The position numbers and the translations under genes were made by a program. From positions 3,844,001 to 3,908,000 of the forward strand of contig NZ_AP022574.1 in NCBI RefSeq assembly GCF_010729305.1: DNA of 64,000 bases, read 5' to 3'. Source of the stretch: Mycolicibacterium psychrotolerans. Its GTDB lineage: Bacteria; Actinomycetota; Actinomycetes; Mycobacteriales; Mycobacteriaceae. Under the pieces are notes generated by a model. The model had not been told where the DNA came from. It worked only from the letters and a program-made list of their open reading frames with translations, and did no database searches. Of this stretch, positions 57,171 to 64,000 are shown one piece after another; position 1 is the stretch's first letter; each line of letters opens with the position of its first letter.

Positions 57171-58246
57171 TCGGCGTCGGCGGCCAGCACCTCGGCCAGG
57201 AACGCGTCGTCGCCGAGGGTGCGCAACCGCGCCCGCGCGAACACGCGAGCCCGCTCGCGTGCCGGGCGGGACTCCGCCAAGTCCGCGCCCACCGTCACCG
57301 AGGCCCCGGTCCAGTCGCGGTCCCACGCCGCGTCCAGCGTGAGCGGATGATCCCCCTCCAACAGCGCGACCGTCGCCGCGCCGGCGTCGTCGAGCGTGCC
57401 GGTTCCGTGCACCGCACCGGAACGCAGCCGCACGGAGAGCCCCGCGGGTGACGCGGTGCCCCACACCTCGGCGCGGACGGCGACGCTGACCCGGTCGACG
57501 TCGGGCGCCACCTGCCACCGGACCGTGTCCTCGGCGGCGTCGAAGATCCCCGGCGGTACCGCCGACCATGCCACCGAGGACCGGCCGTCGGCGATCGCGG
57601 CGCCCATGCCGGGTCGGTCGCCGGGGCCGGCCGCCAGCGCGTAGTCGTCGCGTCGCGCCACCGCCTCGACGAGCCCGCCGATCGGCACGCCGGAGTCCTC
57701 GGCAAGCTCGACGCAGGACCGCGCGAGTGTGGCGACACGTGAATCACGGTGACGGACAAGGGCATTCAGCCGCGGACCGTGCGGGCGCACCAGCCCCGCC
57801 ACGTCGGCGTCGAAGGAGTCGTCGTCGAAGAACTCGTGCGCCGCGGCGGTCAGCAGGGCCAGCTCACCGTCGAGCAGCGCGGCGTCGAGATCCACGATGC
57901 CGTCGCGCCGGCTGGCCGGCCACCACCGGCGCAACCAGTGGCCCAGCGCCAGCCGCCGCAGGGTGCTCAACGCACCTGTTTCGACGGTGACATCCGGGAT
58001 CTCGACGTCCTCGCCGGCGTCTCCGTCCCGCAGCGCCGCCACGATCGCGCCGTGGCCGGACGCACCGACGAGCCGCCACAACCAGTCCGCCCGGTCCAGA
58101 TCGGTGAGCGTGATCTGCGTCTGCCCCGACGGCTCGTCGATGGTGCGCGCCAGCACGGCACCGGAGACCTCGAGCACCGCGGTCAACGGCGGCGGCTGCG
58201 GGTCCGGCCCCGTGGTCCACAGACCCGACCGGTAGGCGAATCTCAT
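57164..58246 (-). CDS. Unknown protein, cluster gene 4
   Basis: 360 aa, no family recognised. A Trp-rich helical stretch (DLDRADWLWRLVGASGHGA and LGHWLRRWWPASRRDG) lies in the N-terminal half. The C-terminal half (about residues 235-340) reads as beta-strands (DRVSVAVRAEVWGT, GLSVRLRSGAVHGTGTL, ASVTVGADLA). No signal peptide or membrane helix. The ATG (58246) overlaps the stop of the preceding gene as ATGA. Downstream partner of the 439-aa gene in one operon; the neighbouring CHAT-protease operon suggests they belong to the same module, perhaps as substrate or effector. Confidence 0.72.
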   Translation of the reverse strand: MRFAYRSGLWTTGPDPQPPPLTAVLEVSGAVLARTIDEPSGQTQITLTDLDRADWLWRLVGASGHGAIVAALRDGDAGEDVEIPDVTVETGALSTLRRLALGHWLRRWWPASRRDGIVDLDAALLDGELALLTAAAHEFFDDDSFDADVAGLVRPHGPRLNALVRHRDSRVATLARSCVELAEDSGVPIGGLVEAVARRDDYALAAGPGDRPGMGAAIADGRSSVAWSAVPPGIFDAAEDTVRWQVAPDVDRVSVAVRAEVWGTASPAGLSVRLRSGAVHGTGTLDDAGAATVALLEGDHPLTLDAAWDRDWTGASVTVGADLAESRPARERARVFARARLRTLGDDAFLAEVLAADADY

Positions 58247-59562
58247 GACGGCGGCCCGTCGGCCCCGAGCATCGCCTTGATGCGCTGCCGGTGGTCCAGG
58301 CTCACCGAGCGGGCGACACCGTCGAGCAACCGGCGCACGTCGTCGGCGTCGGTGCAGGGCTCCTGCCAGACGTCCCGGCCGTGCAGGCGTGCCCACAACC
58401 GGCTCAGGTACGGCTGGCGAAACGCCGCGAGTTCGTCGATGACCTGCTGCTGCCGAGGGTGCACCGCGGCGCCGTCGGCGAGGTGGCGCCGGGCGTGCAA
58501 CACGTAGGCCTCTTTGCGCAAGCGGGCTTGGATGCGACCCGACAGCGCATGCCGCGGTCGCGCTGCGGGATCCAGCGGCGCGAGATCCGTCGCGACCTCG
58601 ATGCCCGCGACGAGCGTCGCCTGCTTGTCCTCCCCCAGCAGACCCCACGGTGCGCAGGATCGATCGACCTCCTCGGCGCACAGCAGCGCGATGTCGGGCA
58701 GATCGTCACGATCCATGCCGCGGCGCAGCGTCGCGCGCACCCGGTCCACCACGGTCCGGTCCAGCGGACGCTCCCGCTCGGCCGGACGCGTCTCCCGCAC
58801 CACCTCGGGGCGTTGTTGCGGCTCGACGGACGACAGCCCGAGGTCCACCAGCGACCAGGGCACAACCGAGCCGTCCGTGTGCGCGGCCGCACCGAAGTTG
58901 TACGGCGTCTCATCGGCCACCAACGCCGACCACACCCGTTGTCGCGCAACGGATGCGGTGTGCCCTTCGGCGTCCCCGAGCAGCGCGCCGAGGCCGGACA
59001 GGAACGGCCCGGCGATCCCGCCGCCGGCACGGACGTCCGCCCAGGCGCGCACGAGTTGGGCGGTCAGGTTCGCGAGGACGTCCGGGTCGGCCAGATGCAG
59101 GGTGAGCAGGTCGCCGGTGGTGCGGTCCCGGTCGGCGTGGACCTCCCGCAGCGCCCGTTCGGCGTCGCAGGCGTTGGCTGCCGGTCCGAGGGTGACCGCG
59201 AGCTCGTAGCACACCGGGAAGTACAGCTCCTGGGCGTTGCCGTGGGTGATCTTCAACCGTCGACGCTCACGCTTGAGCGCCTCGAACCAGGACGCCGTCG
59301 CCCGGAGCGTCCCGGCCTGCTCGACGATCGCCCGGTGCATCTCGGCGGCGACGTCTTCGGTCACGACGGGCGCGGAGTAGCGGGCGTTCACCCGCAGCCG
59401 AAGCACGAGCGGATCGATGATCCGCTTCACGGTGCGGGTCAGCGGCGCGCCGTCATCGGCACTGAGCGGCTCCACCCCCGCGCCGATCGCACGCCAGGCA
59501 GCATCGATCACCGCACGGCGCGGCTGCCGCACGGCCACAGCCGCCTCGGCGCCCGCGCTCAC
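58243..59562 (-). CDS. Unknown helical protein, cluster gene 3
   Basis: 439 aa, no family recognised. Almost entirely helical by composition, without membrane segments. It has a basic patch (ALKRERRRLKITHGN), NAQELYFPVCYELAVTLGP, and a late YLSRLWARLHGRDVWQEPC. GTG start at 59562, chosen because TATCCT (59574-59569) stands six bases before it; an in-frame extension further upstream would run antisense through the small membrane-protein gene. Coupled by ATGA to the 360-aa gene. Its promoter shares a 55-base divergent region with the membrane-protein gene. Confidence 0.72.
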   Translation of the reverse strand: MSAGAEAAVAVRQPRRAVIDAAWRAIGAGVEPLSADDGAPLTRTVKRIIDPLVLRLRVNARYSAPVVTEDVAAEMHRAIVEQAGTLRATASWFEALKRERRRLKITHGNAQELYFPVCYELAVTLGPAANACDAERALREVHADRDRTTGDLLTLHLADPDVLANLTAQLVRAWADVRAGGGIAGPFLSGLGALLGDAEGHTASVARQRVWSALVADETPYNFGAAAHTDGSVVPWSLVDLGLSSVEPQQRPEVVRETRPAERERPLDRTVVDRVRATLRRGMDRDDLPDIALLCAEEVDRSCAPWGLLGEDKQATLVAGIEVATDLAPLDPAARPRHALSGRIQARLRKEAYVLHARRHLADGAAVHPRQQQVIDELAAFRQPYLSRLWARLHGRDVWQEPCTDADDVRRLLDGVARSVSLDHRQRIKAMLGADGPPS

Positions 59563-59568
59563 CGGAAC

Positions 59569-59574
59569 AGGATA
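59569..59574 (-). promoter_or_regulatory. -10 box of cluster operon B (leaderless)
   Basis: TATCCT on the minus strand at 59574-59569, GTTCCG, then GTG at 59562. Same geometry as the TPR-CHAT operon promoter 3.1 kb away. No Shine-Dalgarno site before the GTG. Confidence 0.55.
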
Positions 59575-59617
59575 GAAGTTGGGCTCGGTAGCCGAGGCGC
59601 GCATCGACCCTGTTCGC

Positions 59618-59938
59618 ATGCCGACCGTGCTCACCCTCCTGTTCTTCTGCTTCCTGGCCGCCGGGACCGCGGCCGTTCTGCTCGTTCCGAGCTCCGCCAT
59701 GGTCAGGTCGCGCGGTGTGGTGGTGGGCCTGCGGTGCACCGGCGAAGTCAGCGACGACTGCCGTGAGGTCGAGCTCGACGTCATCGTCAGCCGGACCGAC
59801 GGCGGCCAGTTCGCGGCCCGCGAGATCGCGCTGATCCCCGAGTCCGCGCTGGGCGACTTCACCCCCGGCGCCATCATCGACACCTACTACCGTCCGGGCG
59901 ACGAGACGTCGGTCGCCGTGCGGGTGCCGCGCCGCTAG
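59618..59938 (+). CDS. Small single-pass membrane protein, DUF3592-like
   Basis: 106 aa from ATG 59618. One N-terminal membrane helix (VLTLLFFCFLAAGTAAVLLV) is followed by a short extracytoplasmic beta domain: RSRGVVVGLRCTGEVSDDC, then PGAIIDTYYRPGDETSVAV, like the DUF3592 pattern with its closing YDP-type strand. Two cysteines in that domain could form a disulphide. It lies between the two operons of the protease cluster, divergent from one and convergent on the other (four bases from the CHAT gene stop). Unknown function; possible membrane component. Confidence 0.7.
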   Translation: MPTVLTLLFFCFLAAGTAAVLLVPSSAMVRSRGVVVGLRCTGEVSDDCREVELDVIVSRTDGGQFAAREIALIPESALGDFTPGAIIDTYYRPGDETSVAVRVPRR

Positions 59939-59941
59939 CGG

Positions 59942-61141
59942 TCACCGGGCACCGTCCACGGCGAAGGTGGCGAGCGCGGCCCAGTACAGCGGGCTCGCCG
60001 TGACGTCGCCTGCGCCCCAGCGGGCGAGCTGGGCGCGTTGCCACGCATTGACGGCCCGTCCCGCCTCGAGCGCTTCGTGCGCGGTGTCGACCGCGATCAC
60101 GACCTCGGCCATCGGATCGGCGGATTCTCCTGCGGCACCGCAGGATCGCCGGTACCCCGCGGTCGTGGGAAGCGACCACAGCGTCGCCGTCACGAGCACG
60201 GCGCCGCCCAGGATCGCCGCGGCCACCAGGCCGGTGGCCTCGTCGAAGCGGTAGTCCCCGCCCGAGGCGCAGGCCAGCAGAGCGACCCGCGCGGGCATCG
60301 GCAGCGTGGACGCCATCAGCTCCGCGGCGGTCAGGGCTTCGGGCTCGGCCAGATGGATCGCGGCGCGGTCGGCGTGCCCGACGTCTCCGTCGGCGACCGA
60401 CGCGTGGCCGACGAACAACAGCCGGCTCGGCTGTCGCCGTAACTGGGCGGCCAGCCAGCCCCGGTCGGCCTGCGGCCGGCGGAACAGCTCCACGGCCGCC
60501 CCGACCTCCGGCAGCACCCGACGGTGCGACAGCATGTCGGCGAAGTGGCGGGCCACCGGCGTCGCCGGATCCGGTCTGCCGAGCACCGAACCCAGCGCGG
60601 AATCGGGCCGCTGCCCCGGCACCCGCGGATCGAGGACCAGCAGTGGGGCCTCGTCGCTCCGCCACGGCGCGGGCCGGCGCGGCGCGTTGGCGATGTTGGG
60701 CGGCGCGGCGAACAGGATGTCGATGACGTCGATCAGGCGCCGGCCGTCGGTGGGCATCGCGAGAACCGACCAGGGCACCTGCGCCAGCCGCGCGGTGGGC
60801 GCCACGAACGCCACGGCGTCCGGCGTGGTGGCCTGCTCGGCCAGCAGCCGCCACGCCGCGTCGGAAAGCAGCGCCTCGCCGAGCACCCCGGCGAGATGTC
60901 GCTCTGCGGCCGGGGTCGCGAATGAGCCTGCGGCGACGGCTCGTTGGACGGCGTCGAGGACGCTCTCGCCGGCGCGAGGGTCGGGCAGCGCGTCAGCCAG
61001 GAGCTCGTGCACCGCGGCCATCGCCGACTCCTCGATCACCCACGTGACGGTGGTGTCCCGGCGTCCGACGACGCGCAGACTGCCGTAGGTCGCGACGCCG
61101 ACGTCGGCGTAGCGGAGCACCAGCGTGGGGCCGCCCGTCAT
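59942..61141 (-). CDS. CHAT-domain caspase-like protease
   Basis: 399 aa. The first 110 residues form a mixed domain I do not recognise (TLVLRYADVGVATYGSLRVVG). Residues about 110-399 are a CHAT (separase/caspase-clan) domain: VPWSVLAMPTDGRRL, catalytic histidine 246 in LLFVGHASVADGD and catalytic cysteine 291 in RVALLACASGGDYRF, followed by GLVAAAILGGAVLVTATLWSLP. The dyad is intact, so an active cysteine protease is expected. ATG at 61141 overlaps the stop of the TPR gene (ATGA); ATG 61147 is a possible start two codons earlier. Known CHAT proteases are commonly switched on by a partner sensing a signal; here the TPR protein is the obvious candidate. Confidence 0.85.
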   Translation of the reverse strand: MTGGPTLVLRYADVGVATYGSLRVVGRRDTTVTWVIEESAMAAVHELLADALPDPRAGESVLDAVQRAVAAGSFATPAAERHLAGVLGEALLSDAAWRLLAEQATTPDAVAFVAPTARLAQVPWSVLAMPTDGRRLIDVIDILFAAPPNIANAPRRPAPWRSDEAPLLVLDPRVPGQRPDSALGSVLGRPDPATPVARHFADMLSHRRVLPEVGAAVELFRRPQADRGWLAAQLRRQPSRLLFVGHASVADGDVGHADRAAIHLAEPEALTAAELMASTLPMPARVALLACASGGDYRFDEATGLVAAAILGGAVLVTATLWSLPTTAGYRRSCGAAGESADPMAEVVIAVDTAHEALEAGRAVNAWQRAQLARWGAGDVTASPLYWAALATFAVDGAR

Positions 61142-62712
61142 GGCCATGTGGACCACTCGTCGTCCCCGGCGGTCACCTGCCGCCCGTAGCGGGCGAACGC
61201 GAGTTCGCGGTACCGGCTCAGCACCGGTGCGCCGTCGGGTTCCATCCGCAGCGGCGGCAAGGCGCCCAGCCGGGCGAGCGGCCCCGCGCCCACCGCGCCG
61301 TGACCCGACGCCACCAGCGCGTACTCGTCGGCCTCGTCGACGGGGACCGCCGCGGTCGCGGTGTCGGCCCAGGCGGCCGTCTCGCCCTCCGGTGCGGTGA
61401 AGGTGCCTCGCGCGCAGTGGTATTCGATCAACTCGCTGAGCAGCTCGGTGTTGCCCGACTCCCAGGCCACGGCGAAGGCGCCTGCGAGCATCCGCGCGGA
61501 GACGTGCGTGGCCCAGCGCATCCGGGCGTCGGCGTCGGCGAGCGTGTACCGCACCGAGTCGACGGCCAGGGCCGCGGGGATCTTCAGCTCCGCGGCGCGG
61601 GCGAACGCGTCGCCCGCGGCGGCCGGGTCGGCGAGCGCCTGGGCGCGCAGCAGTGAGCCGAGATGGTCGTCGAGCCGGGCGTACTGCAGCCAGCTGTGCC
61701 GCGGCCAGTCGTCGAGCAGTTCCCGGGCCGCGTTCACCCGCTCGGTGGCTGCGGCGAAGTCTCCGCGGAAGATGTCGACCCAGCTGCGCTGCAGCAGGAT
61801 TCGGTGGATGTGCAGGGGGCGGCCGAGTTCGCGCCAATGCCGTTCGGCGTGGCCGAGCCGTTCGTCGGCGTCGTCGTAGGCGCCCACGGAGATGCTGAGC
61901 AGACCGAAATAGAGCCAGCAGCGCGACACGTCGTGGGCGCGGGCGTGCTCGGCGATGGCCGGGTACGCCTCGTGGACGAGATCCTGTGCCAGCGGCCGGT
62001 CTCCCGCGGCCCATGCCGCTGTCGCCCGCTCCAACTGTGCGCGTGCCGTCGCAAGGCGCCAACTGCGCGCACCTGCCCGCGCGCCCGCCCGCCGAAGCCA
62101 CGGCTCGGCCTCGGTCAGGCGTCCGGTCTCCACGCAGAATCGGCCGTACCCCGTGCCGCCGAGCACCAGCAGGGCGTCGGAGTACAGCGTGCCGTCACCG
62201 GGGCCGGAGATCACGTCGAGCACCTCCTGCCACAGCGGCAGAGACTGCACATGGAGGTCGTCGTCGCACAGCGCGACCGCGCACAGGATGCGGGCATGGG
62301 TGATGAGGTAGTCGTGTTCGGCGCGCAGGTCGGCGACTATGCCGGCGTCGGCGGTCAGCGCCTGCAGCGACAGCGCGGCGGATTCGTGATCGCCGTGCGC
62401 CGCGGCCAGCCCGGTCTGCAGGAACAGCACCCGCCGGCTGTATCGCCGGACCATGTGGGCTACCTGCGCGTCCGCGGGCGTCGGGTAATGGCGCAGGCAG
62501 TCGCGCATCCGGGTCAGGCATTCGGTCACCCCGTCGTATGCCGTTCTGATCAGGTAGATCTCGCCGAGCTGCGCGTACACCTCGAGCATCAGATCGTCGC
62601 GGTCGGCCTGTTCGATCTGCGGCATCAGCGACAGCAGCAGATCCTTCGCGGCGCCCTCATCGGCCGCGAACGCCAGGTGACGAGCCCGGTCGAGGTCCTG
62701 CTCGATCGTCAC
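61138..62712 (-). CDS. TPR-repeat protein, partner of the CHAT protease
   Basis: 524 aa, helical repeats throughout: LARHLAFAADEGAAKDLL-like first unit, VYAQLGEIYLIRTAYDGVTECL, LYFGLLSISVGAYDDADERLGHAERHW, AELLDDWPRHSWLQYARLDDHL. These fit degenerate TPRs of the kind found fused or adjacent to CHAT domains. The last 100 residues are less regular and Pro/Gly-rich. Start at GTG 62712 (V-T-I-E-Q-D-L), six bases after TATGAT; an in-frame ATG 60 bases upstream would lie before the promoter. Likely sensor or scaffold holding the protease inactive. Confidence 0.8.
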   Translation of the reverse strand: MTIEQDLDRARHLAFAADEGAAKDLLLSLMPQIEQADRDDLMLEVYAQLGEIYLIRTAYDGVTECLTRMRDCLRHYPTPADAQVAHMVRRYSRRVLFLQTGLAAAHGDHESAALSLQALTADAGIVADLRAEHDYLITHARILCAVALCDDDLHVQSLPLWQEVLDVISGPGDGTLYSDALLVLGGTGYGRFCVETGRLTEAEPWLRRAGARAGARSWRLATARAQLERATAAWAAGDRPLAQDLVHEAYPAIAEHARAHDVSRCWLYFGLLSISVGAYDDADERLGHAERHWRELGRPLHIHRILLQRSWVDIFRGDFAAATERVNAARELLDDWPRHSWLQYARLDDHLGSLLRAQALADPAAAGDAFARAAELKIPAALAVDSVRYTLADADARMRWATHVSARMLAGAFAVAWESGNTELLSELIEYHCARGTFTAPEGETAAWADTATAAVPVDEADEYALVASGHGAVGAGPLARLGALPPLRMEPDGAPVLSRYRELAFARYGRQVTAGDDEWSTWP

Positions 62713-62718
62713 CGCGTC

Positions 62719-62724
62719 ATCATA
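62719..62724 (-). promoter_or_regulatory. -10 box of TPR-CHAT operon (leaderless)
   Basis: TATGAT on the minus strand at 62724-62719, GACGCG, then GTG at 62712. Spacing of six bases predicts transcription starting on the GTG. No clear -35 is seen. Confidence 0.6.
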
Positions 62725-62775
62725 GGGAGCGGCGGACGCGTCGGGGGCGCCCGCCGCTCCCCTGCCGGGCATGGT

Positions 62776-63270
62776 TCAGCTGCAGGTCACGGTCACGGTG
62801 AACGGCTTGGTGATCATGCCGGCCATCGGGTTGCTCATGTCGGCGCCCACGGCCTCGCCGGTGATCGTGTACCGCTCGCCGTCGACCTTGACGTCCGCCG
62901 AACCGCTCTTGGCGCCCATCGCGTTGGCGACCGCCAGCGCGTTGCCGTCGACCACCATGCCGAGCGACTCGACGACCGGCGGCGCCGCATCGGTCATCAC
63001 GATGCCCAGCCCCTGCTGGCCGCCGATCGCGCCGCTGGCGACGTTGATCTTGCCGCCCTGCTTGACGCAGGTGACCGAGTTCAGGTCCAGACCGGCCAGG
63101 TCCGCGCCGTCGACCTTCACCTCGGTCGTGCCTCCGGTGCTGGCCTGCGCGGTGGTGGCCTGCGAGCTCTGGGTGCCGGAGCTCGGGGCCGCGTCCTTGT
63201 CGCCGGAGCAGCCCACCAGCATGGCGGCGCCCGCGGCCAGGCCGATCACACTTGCGGCAACTCGCTTCAT
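62776..63270 (-). CDS. LpqH-like (19 kDa antigen family) lipoprotein
   Basis: 164 aa. Signal peptide with lipobox LVGC (MKRVAASVIGLAAGAAMLVGC), so lipid-anchored at the outer face of the membrane after cleavage before Cys-21. A Ser/Thr/Gln-rich linker follows, then the LpqH-type domain: EVKVDGADLAGLD, NSVTCVKQGGKINVASG, and TVTVTCS at the end; two cysteines probably pair. Similar in size to the 19 kDa antigen (159 aa). ATG at 63270 with AAGGGAAG upstream. A long upstream frame continuation is a shadow. Function unsettled; a TLR2 ligand in M. tuberculosis. Confidence 0.87.
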   Translation of the reverse strand: MKRVAASVIGLAAGAAMLVGCSGDKDAAPSSGTQSSQATTAQASTGGTTEVKVDGADLAGLDLNSVTCVKQGGKINVASGAIGGQQGLGIVMTDAAPPVVESLGMVVDGNALAVANAMGAKSGSADVKVDGERYTITGEAVGADMSNPMAGMITKPFTVTVTCS

Positions 63271-63375
63271 CGTTTGCTTCCCTTCGTCGTACTCCGCCTC
63301 GGTGGCGTCGTCTGCGAGGAAGTCAAGACGGGGACCGGCGCTACCGATCCCAACTTTGGCTACGGTCGGGAGACG

Positions 63376-64000
63376 ATGCGCACCTTCACCGTTGAGCAGC
63401 GCCGTGCGCGCCTCGCGCGCCGCCACGTTCTGAGCCCTGCCGCCATGTCCGCTTCGGTGGCCGACGTCACCGGACGCCTCGTCGCACTGCATGCCACAGA
63501 TCCGGTGACGCCGTACCTGTCGCTGTGGGCGCGGCTGCCCGACTTCACGGCAGCGGACCTCGACGCTGCGCTCTACCGGGACCGCACTGTGGTCAAACAT
63601 CTGGCCATGCGCAGGACGCTGTGGGTGGTGCGGCCGACGGACATGCCCGCCGTGCAGGCAGCGGCCAGCGACCGCGTGGCGGCCAACGAGACCCGGCGGC
63701 TCGCCGCCGATGTGGAACGCGCCGGGGTGGCGGCCGACGGGCTGGCCTGGCTGGCCAACGCGCGCGACGCCGCGCTGCGCCACCTGCGCGGCTCGGGTCC
63801 GTGCAGCGCCCGTGAACTCCGGGAGGCGTTGCCGGAACTGCACGGCACCTACGATCCGGCCCCGGGGAAGACCTGGGGCGGGGCGAGCCATCTCGCACCG
63901 AGGGTGCTGACGGTGCTCTCGGCGCGCGGCGACATCGTGCGCGGCCCGAACGACGGCGGCTGGATCACGTCACGGCCGCGGTGGGTGGCCGCCGGCGACT
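63376..64000 (+). CDS. Winged-helix DNA-binding protein, AlkZ-like (HTH_42), partial
   Basis: The first 208 residues are in the window and the frame stays open to its end. It reads M-R-T-F-T-V-E-Q-R-R-A from ATG 63376, with GGGAG three bases upstream. Typical family parts are RLVALHATDPVTPYLSLWARL and VKHLAMRRTLWVV, then CSARELREALPEL and the TWGGASHLAPRVLTVLSARGDIVRG winged-helix region. This is the HTH_42/AlkZ family of interstrand-crosslink or alkyl-purine glycosylases and their relatives. The QxQ catalytic motif of AlkZ is replaced by H-A-T-D here, so glycosylase activity is doubtful. Divergent to the lipoprotein gene. Confidence 0.82.
   Translation, partial: MRTFTVEQRRARLARRHVLSPAAMSASVADVTGRLVALHATDPVTPYLSLWARLPDFTAADLDAALYRDRTVVKHLAMRRTLWVVRPTDMPAVQAAASDRVAANETRRLAADVERAGVAADGLAWLANARDAALRHLRGSGPCSARELREALPELHGTYDPAPGKTWGGASHLAPRVLTVLSARGDIVRGPNDGGWITSRPRWVAAGD

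Noticed and set aside
59575..59883. 107-codon N-terminal extension of the 439-aa cluster protein
   Set aside because: It runs antisense through the small membrane-protein gene, precedes the -10 box and has unlike composition.

Overview
This 64 kb window is GC-rich chromosomal DNA of a mycobacterium, most likely a rapid grower (Mycolicibacterium type). Gene content and order follow the Mycobacterium tuberculosis Rv1638A-Rv1700 region almost gene for gene, with many GTG starts and 1-4 base gene overlaps. A complete 16S-23S-5S rRNA operon sits directly downstream of tyrS; M. tuberculosis lacks it there, and it is the position of the second (rrnB) operon of rapid growers such as M. smegmatis. The species cannot be fixed from the sequence by eye.

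Layout. 1-10.7 kb, minus strand: NUDIX start, pyrG, mctB/steB, steA, recN, nadK, tlyA, a small ORF, a HAD phosphatase and a TPR protein. A VOC protein with a divergent TetR regulator (4.1-5.2 kb) is inserted here. 10.75-16.4 kb, minus: the rRNA operon with terminator, spacers, leader and promoter. 16.6-25.5 kb: tyrS, mpg and an esterase (minus); a divergent ABC exporter with its own TetR (plus); then a Trm112-like protein, a secreted protein and a lipase/acyl-CoA-synthetase fusion (minus). 25.6-27.3 kb: an ABC-F ATPase. 27.3-35.8 kb, minus: the full arginine operon argC-J-B-D-F-R-G-H behind an ARG-box-like palindrome. 36-40 kb, plus: a giant beta-propeller surface protein carrying seven tandem 126-bp repeats. 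40.2-43.7 kb, minus: pheST. 43.7-49.4 kb: a membrane-anchored glutamate-synthase-like flavoprotein, a rhomboid, an adenylate cyclase, an MpaB-family oxygenase and an acyl-CoA dehydrogenase. 49.4-51.5 kb, minus: infC-rpmI-rplT-tsnR. 51.7-57.2 kb, plus: a DUF1844-like protein, lysX, a membrane esterase and a small acidic protein.

57.2-62.7 kb is the accessory part I find most interesting. It has two minus-strand operons: a TPR protein plus a CHAT (caspase-like) protease, and two proteins of no family I recognise. A small membrane protein lies between them on the plus strand. Both operons start at a TAnnnT box exactly six bases before a GTG, so both mRNAs are probably leaderless. The cluster lies between lysX-linked genes and an LpqH-like lipoprotein, and I know of no equivalent at this place in M. 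tuberculosis. I propose it as a protease-based conflict or stress-response module. The window ends inside a winged-helix (AlkZ-like) gene.

Most of the window is housekeeping: nucleotide and arginine synthesis, tRNA charging, translation initiation, DNA repair and cell-envelope lipids. Several small regulated accessory units are inserted between conserved blocks. All calls come from reading the sequence and from remembered family knowledge; no database search was run.
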